5,686 nucleotides of DNA from an uncultured beta proteobacterium (GTDB taxonomy: Bacteria; Pseudomonadota; Gammaproteobacteria; Burkholderiales; Burkholderiaceae), in assembly GCA_903938955.1 (NCBI GenBank), contig CAJAFJ010000329.1, positions 1 to 5,686 on the forward strand, in the 5' to 3' direction. Position numbers and translations under genes: made by a program. Position 1 is the stretch's first letter, and the number at the start of each line of letters is the position of its first letter. A model generated the notes under the pieces. The model saw only the letters and a program-made list of their open reading frames with translations. It searched no databases and had not been told where the DNA came from. Of the stretch, positions 1 to 5,686 are shown piece after piece.

Positions 1-5
1 AGGAG
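1..5 (+). promoter_or_regulatory. Ribosome binding site of the dioxygenase beta-subunit gene
   Basis: The window opens with a strong Shine-Dalgarno sequence, AGGAG. It lies 4 bases before the ATG at 10 and 7 bases before the ATG at 13. The spacing suits the second ATG slightly better, so the protein may begin at the second methionine. Confidence 0.75.
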
Positions 6-9
6 AAAA

Positions 10-498
10 ATGATGCTGTCCTACGAATCCATTCAAGCCTTCTTGTTCCAGGAAGCACGCGCTCTGGACGATCGCCGCTGGGCCGACTGGCTGGCGTTCT
101 ACGCGCCGGACGTCGAGTTCTACATGCCGGCTTGGGACGATGACGGTGGGCTCACCACCGATCCGCAGAAAGAAGTTTCGCTGATCTATTACCCCAGCCG
201 CGCCGGCCTGGAGGATCGCATCTTCCGCATCGAGACCGAGCGCGCCGCCTCGGCAATTCCTGACACCCGAACCGGTCACGCCTTAAGCAACATCGAAGTG
301 CTCAAGCAGGACGAGAACAGCCTTGAAGTGCGCTTCAACTGGTCCACGCAAGCCTATCGCTACAGCATCGTGGACGTGTATTTTGGCTACTCCATCTACA
401 CCATCGACACCTCGGGTGAGAAGCCCGTTATCAAGCGCAAGTATGTGGTGCTGAAGAACGACCGGATTCACCACTGGCTCGACGTTTACCACATTTGA
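10..498 (+). CDS. xylY: Benzoate/toluate 1,2-dioxygenase, small (beta) subunit (XylY/BenB type)
   Basis: This is the small subunit of the two-subunit ring-hydroxylating oxygenase that adds both atoms of O2 across C1-C2 of benzoate or alkylbenzoates in the cytoplasm. The beta subunit carries no metal and is structural, possibly affecting specificity. The 162 residues equal the usual XylY/BenB length. Recognisable family features are an N-terminal helix rich in acidic and aromatic residues (5-31), the MPAWDDD segment (39-45), the stretch at 58-95 with LIYY, GLEDR and IPDTRT motifs, and the C-terminal ending DVYHI. The fold is expected to be the NTF2-like barrel of ring-hydroxylating dioxygenase beta subunits. 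Two adjacent ATGs (10 and 13) are possible starts. The gene is followed after 31 bases by the matching reductase, and the catalytic alpha subunit (xylX/benA) should lie immediately upstream. The name benB would be equally valid; xylY is preferred because the downstream order is TOL-like. The true substrate (benzoate or a toluate) cannot be read from the sequence. Confidence 0.95.
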   Translation: MMLSYESIQAFLFQEARALDDRRWADWLAFYAPDVEFYMPAWDDDGGLTTDPQKEVSLIYYPSRAGLEDRIFRIETERAASAIPDTRTGHALSNIEVLKQDENSLEVRFNWSTQAYRYSIVDVYFGYSIYTIDTSGEKPVIKRKYVVLKNDRIHHWLDVYHI

Positions 499-529
499 TA
501 TCTGCTACTTTTCATAGGAAAAAGCTCTC

Positions 530-1546
530 ATGTCTTACAACATTGCGCTGCAGTTTGAAGATGGCGTCTCGCGCATCATTTCCTGCGCGGCTGACGAACT
601 GGTATGCGATGCCGCTTACCGGGCCAAGATCAACATCCCGCTCGATTGCCGGGATGGCGCCTGCGGCACCTGCAAGTGCCATTGCGAAAGTGGCAGCTTC
701 ACTATGGGTGTGTACATTGAGGACGCCTTGACCGATGAAGAGGCGGCTAAAGGCTATGTGCTCACGTGCCAGATGAAGCCGACCTCCGACTGTGTGGTTC
801 GGGTACCGGCCTCCTCAGCAGCCTGCAAGACCGAAGTGGGTTCGCACGGCGGTCACTTGTTGGCGATCAACCGCGACTCGGCGACCACGGTGTCGTTCAC
901 GGTGACCTCCGAGCGGCCGGTGACGTTTTTGCCTGGGCAGTACGTCAATCTGCTGGTGCCCGGCAGCAAGGACACGCGCTCGTACTCCTTCAGTTCGGCA
1001 CCGAACCAGAGCGAGTTGTCGTTTCTGATTCGTGATGTGCCAGACGGCATGATGAGCACCTACATGCGCCACAAGGCCCAGAGCGGTGACTTCATGATGT
1101 TCACCGGGCCTTATGGCAGCTTTTACCTGCGCCCGGTGCAACGGCCGGTTCTGATGCTTGCCGGTGGTACCGGTCTGGCGCCGTTCCTGTCGATGTTGTT
1201 GTGGCTCAAGGAGCACCCAACGACCCAGCCGATTCGTCTGGCCTATGGCGTCAATATCAATGACGATCTGGTCGAACTGGACAAGCTGAATGAACTCAAG
1301 GCCGCATTGCCCAACTTTGACTTCTTCACCACCGTGGTGGATGCTGCCAGTGGCCATCCGAAGCAGGGCTACGTGACCAGTCACTTGTCGATCAATGATC
1401 TGCATGATGGCAACGTCGACGTCTATGTGTGCGGTCCGCCGCCCATGGTCGAAGGGGTACGCCACTGGATGGCCGGCGTCGGCGTGACACCGAACAATTT
1501 CTTGTTCGAAAAATTCTCATCGACCAACGAAACGGGGGCCGCATGA
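530..1546 (+). CDS. xylZ: Benzoate/toluate 1,2-dioxygenase reductase (XylZ/BenC type)
   Basis: This is a one-component electron-transfer protein that passes electrons from NADH through FAD and a [2Fe-2S] centre to the oxygenase. The 338-residue length is normal for the family. Three domains can be read in order. First comes a plant-type ferredoxin, with iron-sulfur ligands Cys40, Cys45, Cys48 and Cys80. Next is an FAD-binding barrel with the flavin motif RSYS at 150-153 and GPYG at 193-196. Last is a ferredoxin-NADP-reductase-type nucleotide domain with GGTGLAP at 212-218 and CGPPPM at 301-306. The ferredoxin-first order is that of BenC/XylZ. An AGGAA Shine-Dalgarno (516-520) nine bases before the ATG supports this start. 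Two extra cysteines (50 and 52) sit just after the cluster loop, but the four ligands are unambiguous. The stop codon overlaps the next start (ATGA, 1543-1546), which suggests translational coupling. The symbol benC is an alternative. Confidence 0.96.
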   Translation: MSYNIALQFEDGVSRIISCAADELVCDAAYRAKINIPLDCRDGACGTCKCHCESGSFTMGVYIEDALTDEEAAKGYVLTCQMKPTSDCVVRVPASSAACKTEVGSHGGHLLAINRDSATTVSFTVTSERPVTFLPGQYVNLLVPGSKDTRSYSFSSAPNQSELSFLIRDVPDGMMSTYMRHKAQSGDFMMFTGPYGSFYLRPVQRPVLMLAGGTGLAPFLSMLLWLKEHPTTQPIRLAYGVNINDDLVELDKLNELKAALPNFDFFTTVVDAASGHPKQGYVTSHLSINDLHDGNVDVYVCGPPPMVEGVRHWMAGVGVTPNNFLFEKFSSTNETGAA

Positions 1547-2328
1547 GCCATTCAGAACGATTCAAAGGCAAGGTGGTCATCGTCACCGGCGCCGCGCAAG
1601 GTATTGGCCAGAGTGTGGCGCAGCGCGTGGCTGCCGAAGGTGGCCGCGTGCTGGCGGTGGACCGCTCGGACCTGGTCAACGACACGGTGGCCGAGATCAC
1701 CGCAGCGGGTGGCACTGTCGCCGCCTTCCAGGCCGACCTGGAAACCTTTGCCGGGGCTCAGGCCATGGTGGCCGAGTGCCTGAAGCTGTTCAAGCGCGTC
1801 GATGTGCTGATCAACAACGTCGGTGGCACGATATGGGCCAAGCCCTTTGAGCATTACGAAGAGGCGCAGATTGAAGCCGAAGTCCGGCGCTCGCTGTTCC
1901 CGACCCTGTGGTGCTGCCGTGCCGTGCTGCCGGCCATGCTCAAGAAAAAACAGGGCGTGATCGTTAACGTGTCGTCGATCGCGACGCGCGGTGTCAATCG
2001 CGTGCCTTATGCGGCGGCCAAAGGCGGTGTCAACGCGCTGACGGCGGCGCTGGCGATGGAGCACACGCAACACGGCATCCGCATCAATGCGACCGCGCCC
2101 GGCGGCACGGAGGCACCGCCGCGCAAGATTCCGCGCAACGCCAACAAGCAGAGCCGGCAGGAAAAAGTCTGGTACCAGGCCATCGTCGATCAGACCAAAG
2201 AGTCGAGCCTGATGCACCGCTACGGCACCCTGGATGAGCAGGTCGCACCGATCCTGTTCTTTGCCTCGGATGAGTCGTCCTACATCACCGGCACGGTCCT
2301 AGCCGTGGGTGGTGGTGACCTCGGCTGA
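1543..2328 (+). CDS. xylL: cis-1,2-dihydroxycyclohexa-3,5-diene-1-carboxylate dehydrogenase (XylL/BenD type)
   Basis: This NAD-dependent short-chain dehydrogenase oxidises the benzoate or toluate cis-dihydrodiol, which then loses CO2 to give catechol or an alkylcatechol. It has 261 residues, the usual length. The Rossmann motif TGAAQGIG lies at 15-22, an NNVGG segment (the family's NNAG) at 91-95, and the catalytic Ser144, Tyr156 and Lys160 are present with YxxxK spacing. The helix-4 Asn of the classical SDR tetrad, expected 27 residues before the serine, is Ser117 here. The same frame stays open upstream to an ATG at 1429, but that extension lies inside xylZ and encodes Arg-rich shadow sequence. 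The ATG at 1543, overlapping the xylZ stop, starts a normal SDR N-terminus and is chosen. Only a weak G-rich stretch (1534-1538) precedes it, so coupling to xylZ translation is likely. Position directly after the reductase supports the XylL/BenD assignment over other SDRs. Confidence 0.94.
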   Translation: MSHSERFKGKVVIVTGAAQGIGQSVAQRVAAEGGRVLAVDRSDLVNDTVAEITAAGGTVAAFQADLETFAGAQAMVAECLKLFKRVDVLINNVGGTIWAKPFEHYEEAQIEAEVRRSLFPTLWCCRAVLPAMLKKKQGVIVNVSSIATRGVNRVPYAAAKGGVNALTAALAMEHTQHGIRINATAPGGTEAPPRKIPRNANKQSRQEKVWYQAIVDQTKESSLMHRYGTLDEQVAPILFFASDESSYITGTVLAVGGGDLG

Positions 2329-2331
2329 TGC

Positions 2332-2335
2332 AGGA
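2332..2335 (+). promoter_or_regulatory. Ribosome binding site that fixes the ferredoxin start
   Basis: An AGGA sequence lies nine bases before the ATG at 2345. It favours that codon over an in-frame upstream ATG at 2309, which would overlap xylL and add 12 residues with no ferredoxin character. It also favours 2345 over the out-of-frame ATG at 2328, which overlaps the xylL stop. Confidence 0.6.
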
Positions 2336-2344
2336 CGCCCGACC

Positions 2345-2701
2345 ATGTTTTTTGACACCCGCCCAAAAGTCACTGTGGAGATTGTCCAGACGGGCGAGAG
2401 CTATGCCTGTGCGACCGACGAGAACCTGCTCAAGGGCATGCTCAAACTCGGTCGCAAGGGCATTCCGGCTGGCTGCGTCAGCGGTGGCTGCGGGGTCTGC
2501 AAGGTGCATATCGTCTCGGGCCAGGTCCATCTGTGCGGGCCGGTCAGCCGGGCGCATGTCTCGGCAGAAGACGAGGCGCAAGGAATCACCCTGGCCTGCC
2601 GTGTGACACCCGTCACGGCGATCCGGCTGGAAGTGGCAGGCAGGCTGATCAAGCCTTTTTCGAAGGGGTGCGCCACGCTGGCGGACTCCGCATCAACTTA
2701 G
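2345..2701 (+). CDS. xylT: Plant-type [2Fe-2S] ferredoxin, catechol 2,3-dioxygenase reactivator (XylT/DmpQ type)
   Basis: This small soluble ferredoxin of 118 residues belongs to the XylT/DmpQ/NahT group. In the TOL system XylT reduces the ferric iron of catechol 2,3-dioxygenase that has been inactivated by oxygen or substituted catechols, restoring the active ferrous form. The iron-sulfur ligands are Cys44, Cys49, Cys52 and Cys85 (C-x4-C-x2-C-x32-C), within a GGCGVCKVH context and a later SRAHV segment that I recognise from XylT-like proteins. Extra cysteines are at 22, 64 and 109. The start at 2345 is supported by its AGGA and by the position of the first beta strand. A start at 2309 in the same frame is less likely. 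The gene follows xylL by 16 bases and precedes the dioxygenase it should serve by 28 bases, as in TOL and dmp operons. The partner that reduces this ferredoxin is not certain; XylZ is a candidate by proximity only. Confidence 0.93.
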   Translation: MFFDTRPKVTVEIVQTGESYACATDENLLKGMLKLGRKGIPAGCVSGGCGVCKVHIVSGQVHLCGPVSRAHVSAEDEAQGITLACRVTPVTAIRLEVAGRLIKPFSKGCATLADSAST

Positions 2702-2718
2702 TCATTCATACAAACAAC

Positions 2719-2723
2719 AGGAG
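2719..2723 (+). promoter_or_regulatory. Ribosome binding site of catechol 2,3-dioxygenase
   Basis: AGGAG lies six bases before the ATG at 2730, in an AT-rich spacer (2702-2729) expected to be little structured. It supports 2730 over the in-frame ATG at 2739. With the site at 1-5, it is one of the two best Shine-Dalgarno sequences in the window. Confidence 0.8.
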
Positions 2724-2729
2724 ATAGCA

Positions 2730-3674
2730 ATGGGCATTATGCGAATTGGCCATGTCAGCATCAAAGTGATGGACATGGCAGCGGCTGTCAAGCACTACGA
2801 AAACGTGCTTGGTTTGAAAACTACCCAGCAGGACGAGCACGGCAACGTGTACCTCAAGTGCTGGGACGAGTGGGACAAATACTCCCTGATCCTGACCCCG
2901 TCGGACCGTGCCGGCATGAATCACGTCGCCTACAAGGTCCGGCGCGAGGCCGACCTCGATGTGCTGCAAAAGAGCATCGAAGCCTACGGCATCAAGACCG
3001 AAATGCTGGCCGAGGGTGATTTGCCGGCGACCGGACGCATGCTCAAGTTCAACCTGCCCAGCACGCACGAAATGCGGCTGTTCGCCACCAAGGAATGCGT
3101 CGGCACCGATGTCGGCAGCGTCAACCCCGATCCGTGGCCCGATGACCTCAAAGGCGCGGGCGCGCACTGGCTGGACCACCTGCTGTTGATGTGCGAACTC
3201 AACCCACCGGCGGGCATCAACCGGGTGGCCGAGAACACCAAATTCATGTCTGAAGTGCTGGACTTCGGCCTGTCCGAGCAAGTCTTGGTCGGCCCGGATG
3301 GCGACATGCAAGCCGCCACCTGGATGTTTCGTACCACCACGCCGCATGACATCGCCTTTGTCGGCGGTGCGACCAACGGCCTGCACCACATTTCGTTCTA
3401 TCTCGAATCGTGGGAAGACGTGCTCAAGTCAGCCGACATCATGGCCAAGAACAAGACCAAGATCGACGTCGCCCCGACCCGCCACGGCATCACGCGCGGC
3501 ACCACCATCTACTTCTTTGACCCGAGTGGCAACCGCAACGAGACCTTTGCCGGCCTCGGCTACTTGGCCCAGCCCGACCGCCCCGTGACGACCTGGACCG
3601 AAGACAAGCTGGGCTCGGGCATCTTCTATCACACCGGTGAACTTGTGTCGTCCTTCACAGACGTGTACACCTGA
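2730..3674 (+). CDS. xylE: Catechol 2,3-dioxygenase (extradiol, meta-cleaving; XylE/DmpB family)
   Basis: This Fe(II)-dependent extradiol dioxygenase opens catechol or alkylcatechols next to the hydroxyls, giving 2-hydroxymuconic semialdehyde or its alkyl/ketone analogues. It has 314 residues with the two tandem vicinal-oxygen-chelate domains of the family. Aligned by eye with TOL XylE, the iron ligands are His150, His220 and Glu271 (XylE His153, His214, Glu265). The active-site residues His206, His252 and Tyr261 match XylE His199, His246 and Tyr255. The family signature lies at 257-271, with FFDPSGN just before the ligand Glu. The protein is 7 residues longer than XylE, mainly from about 10 extra residues between the first ligand and His206. 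From memory it looks closest to the phenol-pathway enzymes of Comamonas testosteroni (AphB) and other Burkholderiales, sometimes grouped as subfamily I.2.C. The strong AGGAG supports the start. The upstream ferredoxin is its expected reactivation partner. Confidence 0.97.
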   Translation: MGIMRIGHVSIKVMDMAAAVKHYENVLGLKTTQQDEHGNVYLKCWDEWDKYSLILTPSDRAGMNHVAYKVRREADLDVLQKSIEAYGIKTEMLAEGDLPATGRMLKFNLPSTHEMRLFATKECVGTDVGSVNPDPWPDDLKGAGAHWLDHLLLMCELNPPAGINRVAENTKFMSEVLDFGLSEQVLVGPDGDMQAATWMFRTTTPHDIAFVGGATNGLHHISFYLESWEDVLKSADIMAKNKTKIDVAPTRHGITRGTTIYFFDPSGNRNETFAGLGYLAQPDRPVTTWTEDKLGSGIFYHTGELVSSFTDVYT

Positions 3675-3709
3675 TCCGCGGCCACCTTCACACCGAATGA
3701 CACGAACCT

Positions 3710-4174
3710 ATGGACAACTTTCCTAGTTCTTCCAGTACCCGCAGCGTGGGTCAGCGCTTGATCGACGTGCTGGCCGCCAGCGATGCGGTGCGGGCCAGTG
3801 TGGCCTACGCGCAAGCGCTGGGCGTGGCCGTCAACGTGGCGGTGGTCGATGTCAGTGGCGTGCAGGTGGCGTTCTTGCGCATGCCGGGTGCGCCGCTGCA
3901 CTCCATCGACATTGCCATCGACAAGGCCTACACGGCAGCCAGCTTCGGCCTGGCCACCTCGCAGTGGCACGGCGCCCTGCAGGCGCATTCCGACGCTGTG
4001 CGTGAAGGCATCGTGCTGCGCGCGCGCTTTGTGGCCTTCGGTGGCGGACTGCCGATCCTGGAGAACGGTTTGCGCATCGGCGGCATCGGGGTCTCGGGCG
4101 GCTCCGAGCAGCAAGACGAGGCCATCGCCCTGGCCGGACTCAAGGCCATCGGCCTGGCTGAACCTCAACTTTGA
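3710..4174 (+). CDS. GlcG/HbpS-family (DUF336) protein of unknown role in the meta-cleavage operon
   Basis: This 154-residue cytoplasmic protein has no signal peptide or membrane segment. It shows the marks of the GlcG/HbpS family (heme-degradation HbpS-like, DUF336): AVVDVSG at 44-50, then an RMPGAP and DKAYTAASFG region (57-80), GGGLPI at 111-116, and IGGIGVSGGS with a following QDEAIA at 123-140. The best studied relative, HbpS of Streptomyces, binds heme and iron; GlcG sits in the glycolate operon without a clear enzymatic role. Relatives occur in aromatic catabolic clusters (for example, as I recall, nahX of naphthalene plasmids), but no reaction is established. Here it lies 35 bases after catechol 2,3-dioxygenase and 16 bases before the semialdehyde dehydrogenase, so it is probably co-transcribed. 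The ATG at 3710 lacks a clear Shine-Dalgarno. The first ten residues are Ser-rich and poorly conserved in character, so a slightly later start is possible. A role in iron or heme handling for the dioxygenase is only a hypothesis. Confidence 0.88.
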   Translation: MDNFPSSSSTRSVGQRLIDVLAASDAVRASVAYAQALGVAVNVAVVDVSGVQVAFLRMPGAPLHSIDIAIDKAYTAASFGLATSQWHGALQAHSDAVREGIVLRARFVAFGGGLPILENGLRIGGIGVSGGSEQQDEAIALAGLKAIGLAEPQL

Positions 4175-4184
4175 TCACTTTGAT
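4168..4184 (+). repeat. Short direct repeat spanning the GlcG-like stop and spacer
   Basis: ACTTTGAT occurs at 4168-4175 and again at 4177-4184, separated by a single base. The 9-base period keeps the reading frame, so the stop TGA (4172-4174) is followed in frame by a second TGA (4181-4183) and a TAA (4184-4186). It looks like a small tandem duplication. No function is evident, and chance cannot be excluded. Confidence 0.6.
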
Positions 4185-4190
4185 AACACC

Positions 4191-5651
4191 ATGAAACAGA
4201 TTCTGAACTTCATCAACGGCCAGTATGTTGGCAACGTCAGCGGCAAGACCTACGAGAAACGCAACCCGGTCGACAACAGCCTGATCGGCATGGTCCATGA
4301 AGCTGGCCAGCCCGAAGTGGATGCGGCCGTGGCCGCCGCCCGTGCGGCACTGGACGGCCCCTGGGGCAAGCTCTCGGTGGTGGACCGCTGCGCCATGCTC
4401 GATGGCGTGGTGGCTGAGATCAACAACCGCTTTGATGACTTTCTGCAAGCCGAAATTGCCGACACCGGCAAACCGGCGCATCTGGCTTCGCACATCGACA
4501 TCCCGCGCGGTGCCGCCAACTTCAAGATCTTCACCGACACCATCAAGAACGTCTCGACCGAATCGTTCGAGATGCGCACCCCCGACGGCAAAATGGCCCG
4601 CAGCTACGGCGTGCGCACGCCGCGTGGCGTCATCGCCATCATCTGCCCGTGGAACCTGCCCCTGCTGCTGATGACCTGGAAATGCGGCCCGGCCATGGCC
4701 TGCGGCAATACCGTGGTGATCAAGCCCTCGGAAGCCACCCCCAGCACCGCCACCTTGCTCGGCGAAGTCATGAACAAGGTCGGCGTGCCGCCGGGCGTCT
4801 ACAACGTGGTCAACGGCTTTGGCGTCAACTCGGCCGGCTCCTTCCTGACCGCCCACCAGGGCGTCAACGGCATCACCTTCACCGGGGAGACCAAGACTGG
4901 CACCGCCATCATGAAAGCCGGTGCCGACGGCATCCGCCCGGTCTCATTGGAACTCGGTGGCAAGAACGCCGCCGTGGTGTTTGCCGACTGCGATTTTGAG
5001 AACGCCGTCAACACCGTCACCCGCTCGGTCTTTGAGAACGCCGGGCAGGTCTGCCTGGGCACCGAGCGTGTTTATGTCGAACGTCCGATCTTTGACAAGT
5101 TTGTCGCGGCGCTGAAGGTCAAGGCTGAAACCATGAAGCCCGGCCGCCCGTTTGACCACGACACCAAAATCGGCCCGCTGGTCAGCAAAATACACCAGCA
5201 AAAGGTGCTGTCCTACTACTCCAAAGCCAAGGAAGAGGGCGCAACAGTAGTCTTCGGCGGCGGCGTGCCCGACATGCCGGATGACCTGAAAGACGGTTGC
5301 TGGGTGCAACCCACCATCTGGACCGGCCTGCCGGAAACTGCCTCGGTGGTGCGCGAAGAAATCTTTGGCCCCTGCTGCCACATCCAGCCCTTCGACACCG
5401 AAGAAGAAGCCGTGCGCATGGCCAATGACACCAAGTACGGCCTGGCCACGTCCATCTACACGCAAGACATCAGCCGCGCCAGCCGTCTGGCGACCCAAAT
5501 CGAAGTCGGGCTGTGCTGGATCAATAGCTGGTTCTTGCGCGATTTGCGCACCCCGTTTGGTGGCTCCAAACAGTCCGGTATCGGCCGTGAAGGCGGTGTG
5601 CACTCGTTGGAGTTCTACACCGAACTGCGCAACGTGATGATCAAGTACTGA
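4191..5651 (+). CDS. xylG: 2-hydroxymuconic semialdehyde dehydrogenase (XylG/DmpC type)
   Basis: This NAD-dependent aldehyde dehydrogenase oxidises 2-hydroxymuconic semialdehyde to 2-hydroxymuconate, the entry to the 4-oxalocrotonate branch of the meta pathway. Its 486 residues match XylG/DmpC. Visible ALDH features are PWN with Asn155, the cofactor-binding IKPSE with Lys178, the general-base Glu254 in LELGGK, the catalytic Cys288 in GQVCLG, and EEIFGP at 389-394. Arg106 and Arg450 fall at a constant offset of 14 from the two arginines reported to bind the substrate carboxylate in 2-aminomuconate semialdehyde dehydrogenase, as do the catalytic Asn, Glu and Cys. This fits a muconate-type substrate. 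The frame is open upstream to 3783, but that part overlaps the GlcG-like gene and is Arg/Pro/Ser-rich shadow sequence. The ATG at 4191 begins a typical NFINGQYV ALDH N-terminus and is chosen, although no good Shine-Dalgarno precedes it. It lies 16 bases after the upstream stop. Confidence 0.96.
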   Translation: MKQILNFINGQYVGNVSGKTYEKRNPVDNSLIGMVHEAGQPEVDAAVAAARAALDGPWGKLSVVDRCAMLDGVVAEINNRFDDFLQAEIADTGKPAHLASHIDIPRGAANFKIFTDTIKNVSTESFEMRTPDGKMARSYGVRTPRGVIAIICPWNLPLLLMTWKCGPAMACGNTVVIKPSEATPSTATLLGEVMNKVGVPPGVYNVVNGFGVNSAGSFLTAHQGVNGITFTGETKTGTAIMKAGADGIRPVSLELGGKNAAVVFADCDFENAVNTVTRSVFENAGQVCLGTERVYVERPIFDKFVAALKVKAETMKPGRPFDHDTKIGPLVSKIHQQKVLSYYSKAKEEGATVVFGGGVPDMPDDLKDGCWVQPTIWTGLPETASVVREEIFGPCCHIQPFDTEEEAVRMANDTKYGLATSIYTQDISRASRLATQIEVGLCWINSWFLRDLRTPFGGSKQSGIGREGGVHSLEFYTELRNVMIKY

Positions 5652-5659
5652 GCGCCCCC

Positions 5660-5686
5660 ATGAGTCAAAACCCCGAAATCAGCCAG
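5660..5686 (+). CDS. Start of a further operon gene, possibly 2-hydroxymuconic semialdehyde hydrolase (XylF/DmpD type); cut by window end
   Basis: An ATG eight bases after the xylG stop opens nine codons (MSQNPEISQ) to the edge of the window. In TOL and dmp operons xylG/dmpC is followed by the alpha/beta hydrolase xylF/dmpD, whose N-terminus carries a similar short SPEIG-type sequence after a few polar residues. The PEI match and the position suggest this hydrolase, but nine residues cannot settle it; another lower-pathway gene such as a hydratase remains possible. There is no strong Shine-Dalgarno, only GAGC at 5650-5653. Confidence 0.5.

Noticed and set aside
495..731. Plus-strand open frame beginning at the xylY stop
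   Set aside because: It overlaps the ferredoxin domain of xylZ in another frame, and its translation has no family features.
1429..1542. In-frame upstream start for xylL
   Set aside because: It lies wholly inside xylZ, including its conserved C-terminus, and adds 38 Arg-rich residues absent from SDRs.
2702..2729. Possible internal promoter in the AT-rich spacer before xylE
   Set aside because: A CATACA-like element is present, but no matching -35 hexamer at proper spacing was seen. The AT-richness is explained by a ribosome-binding leader.
3675..3709. Possible terminator or regulatory hairpin between xylE and the GlcG-like gene
   Set aside because: Only a 6-base palindrome (CCGCGG) is present, with no stable stem-loop and no T-run. 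The spacer is short and the next gene is on the same strand.
3783..4190. In-frame open extension upstream of xylG, which would give a 622-residue protein
   Set aside because: It overlaps the GlcG-like gene in another frame and encodes Arg/Pro/Ser/Trp-rich sequence typical of a GC-rich shadow frame. The dehydrogenase N-terminus begins normally at 4191.
4140..4856. Long minus-strand open frame (238 codons) opposite xylG, with similar ones at 815-1465, 1552-2217, 2706-3389 and 4944-5603
   Set aside because: All lie antisense to genes with complete, recognisable motifs, are rich in His, Arg, Gly and Val as expected of antisense frames in GC-rich coding DNA, and show no domain motif.
1..5686. Mobile element, CRISPR array or RNA gene
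   Set aside because: No inverted terminal repeats, transposase motifs, regularly spaced repeats or tRNA-like folds were seen, and the DNA is almost fully occupied by catabolic genes.

Overview
The window is a dense, single-strand (+) piece of a catabolic operon for aromatic acids. It holds seven gene calls and the first nine codons of an eighth, with spacers of at most about 35 bases. Gene order and protein motifs match the core of a TOL-type meta-cleavage operon (xylX-Y-Z-L-T-E-G-F). The large oxygenase subunit (xylX/benA) would lie just upstream, and the rest of the lower pathway downstream. GC is high (about 60% by eye). The catechol 2,3-dioxygenase resembles, from memory, the phenol-pathway enzymes of Comamonas and other Burkholderiales more than Pseudomonas TOL XylE. 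A Betaproteobacterium (Burkholderiales, perhaps Comamonadaceae) is the best guess, but the window alone cannot prove it.

Layout. Positions 10-498 encode the small (beta) subunit of a benzoate/toluate 1,2-dioxygenase. Positions 530-1546 encode its one-component reductase (plant-type ferredoxin, FAD and NAD domains). Positions 1543-2328 encode the cis-dihydrodiol dehydrogenase and overlap the reductase stop by four bases. Positions 2345-2701 encode a small plant-type ferredoxin of the XylT kind. Positions 2730-3674 encode the catechol 2,3-dioxygenase. Positions 3710-4174 encode a GlcG/HbpS-like protein of unknown role. Positions 4191-5651 encode the 2-hydroxymuconic semialdehyde dehydrogenase. 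At 5660 a new reading frame starts and runs off the end, possibly the semialdehyde hydrolase (xylF/dmpD type).

How the genes work together. The dioxygenase (missing alpha subunit plus XylY) and the reductase XylZ convert benzoate or an alkylbenzoate, O2 and NADH to a cis-1,2-dihydroxycyclohexadiene carboxylate. XylL oxidises and decarboxylates this to a catechol. The extradiol enzyme XylE cleaves the catechol to 2-hydroxymuconic semialdehyde, and XylT re-reduces XylE iron that has been oxidised. XylG oxidises the semialdehyde to 2-hydroxymuconate (the 4-oxalocrotonate branch), and the cut-off gene may supply the hydrolytic branch used for ketone products.

The pathway itself is well known. 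The least explained part is the conserved-looking but functionally unassigned GlcG/HbpS-like gene inserted between the ring-cleavage dioxygenase and the semialdehyde dehydrogenase. I saw no promoter, terminator, RNA gene, CRISPR array or mobile element. The transcription unit appears to extend past both ends.
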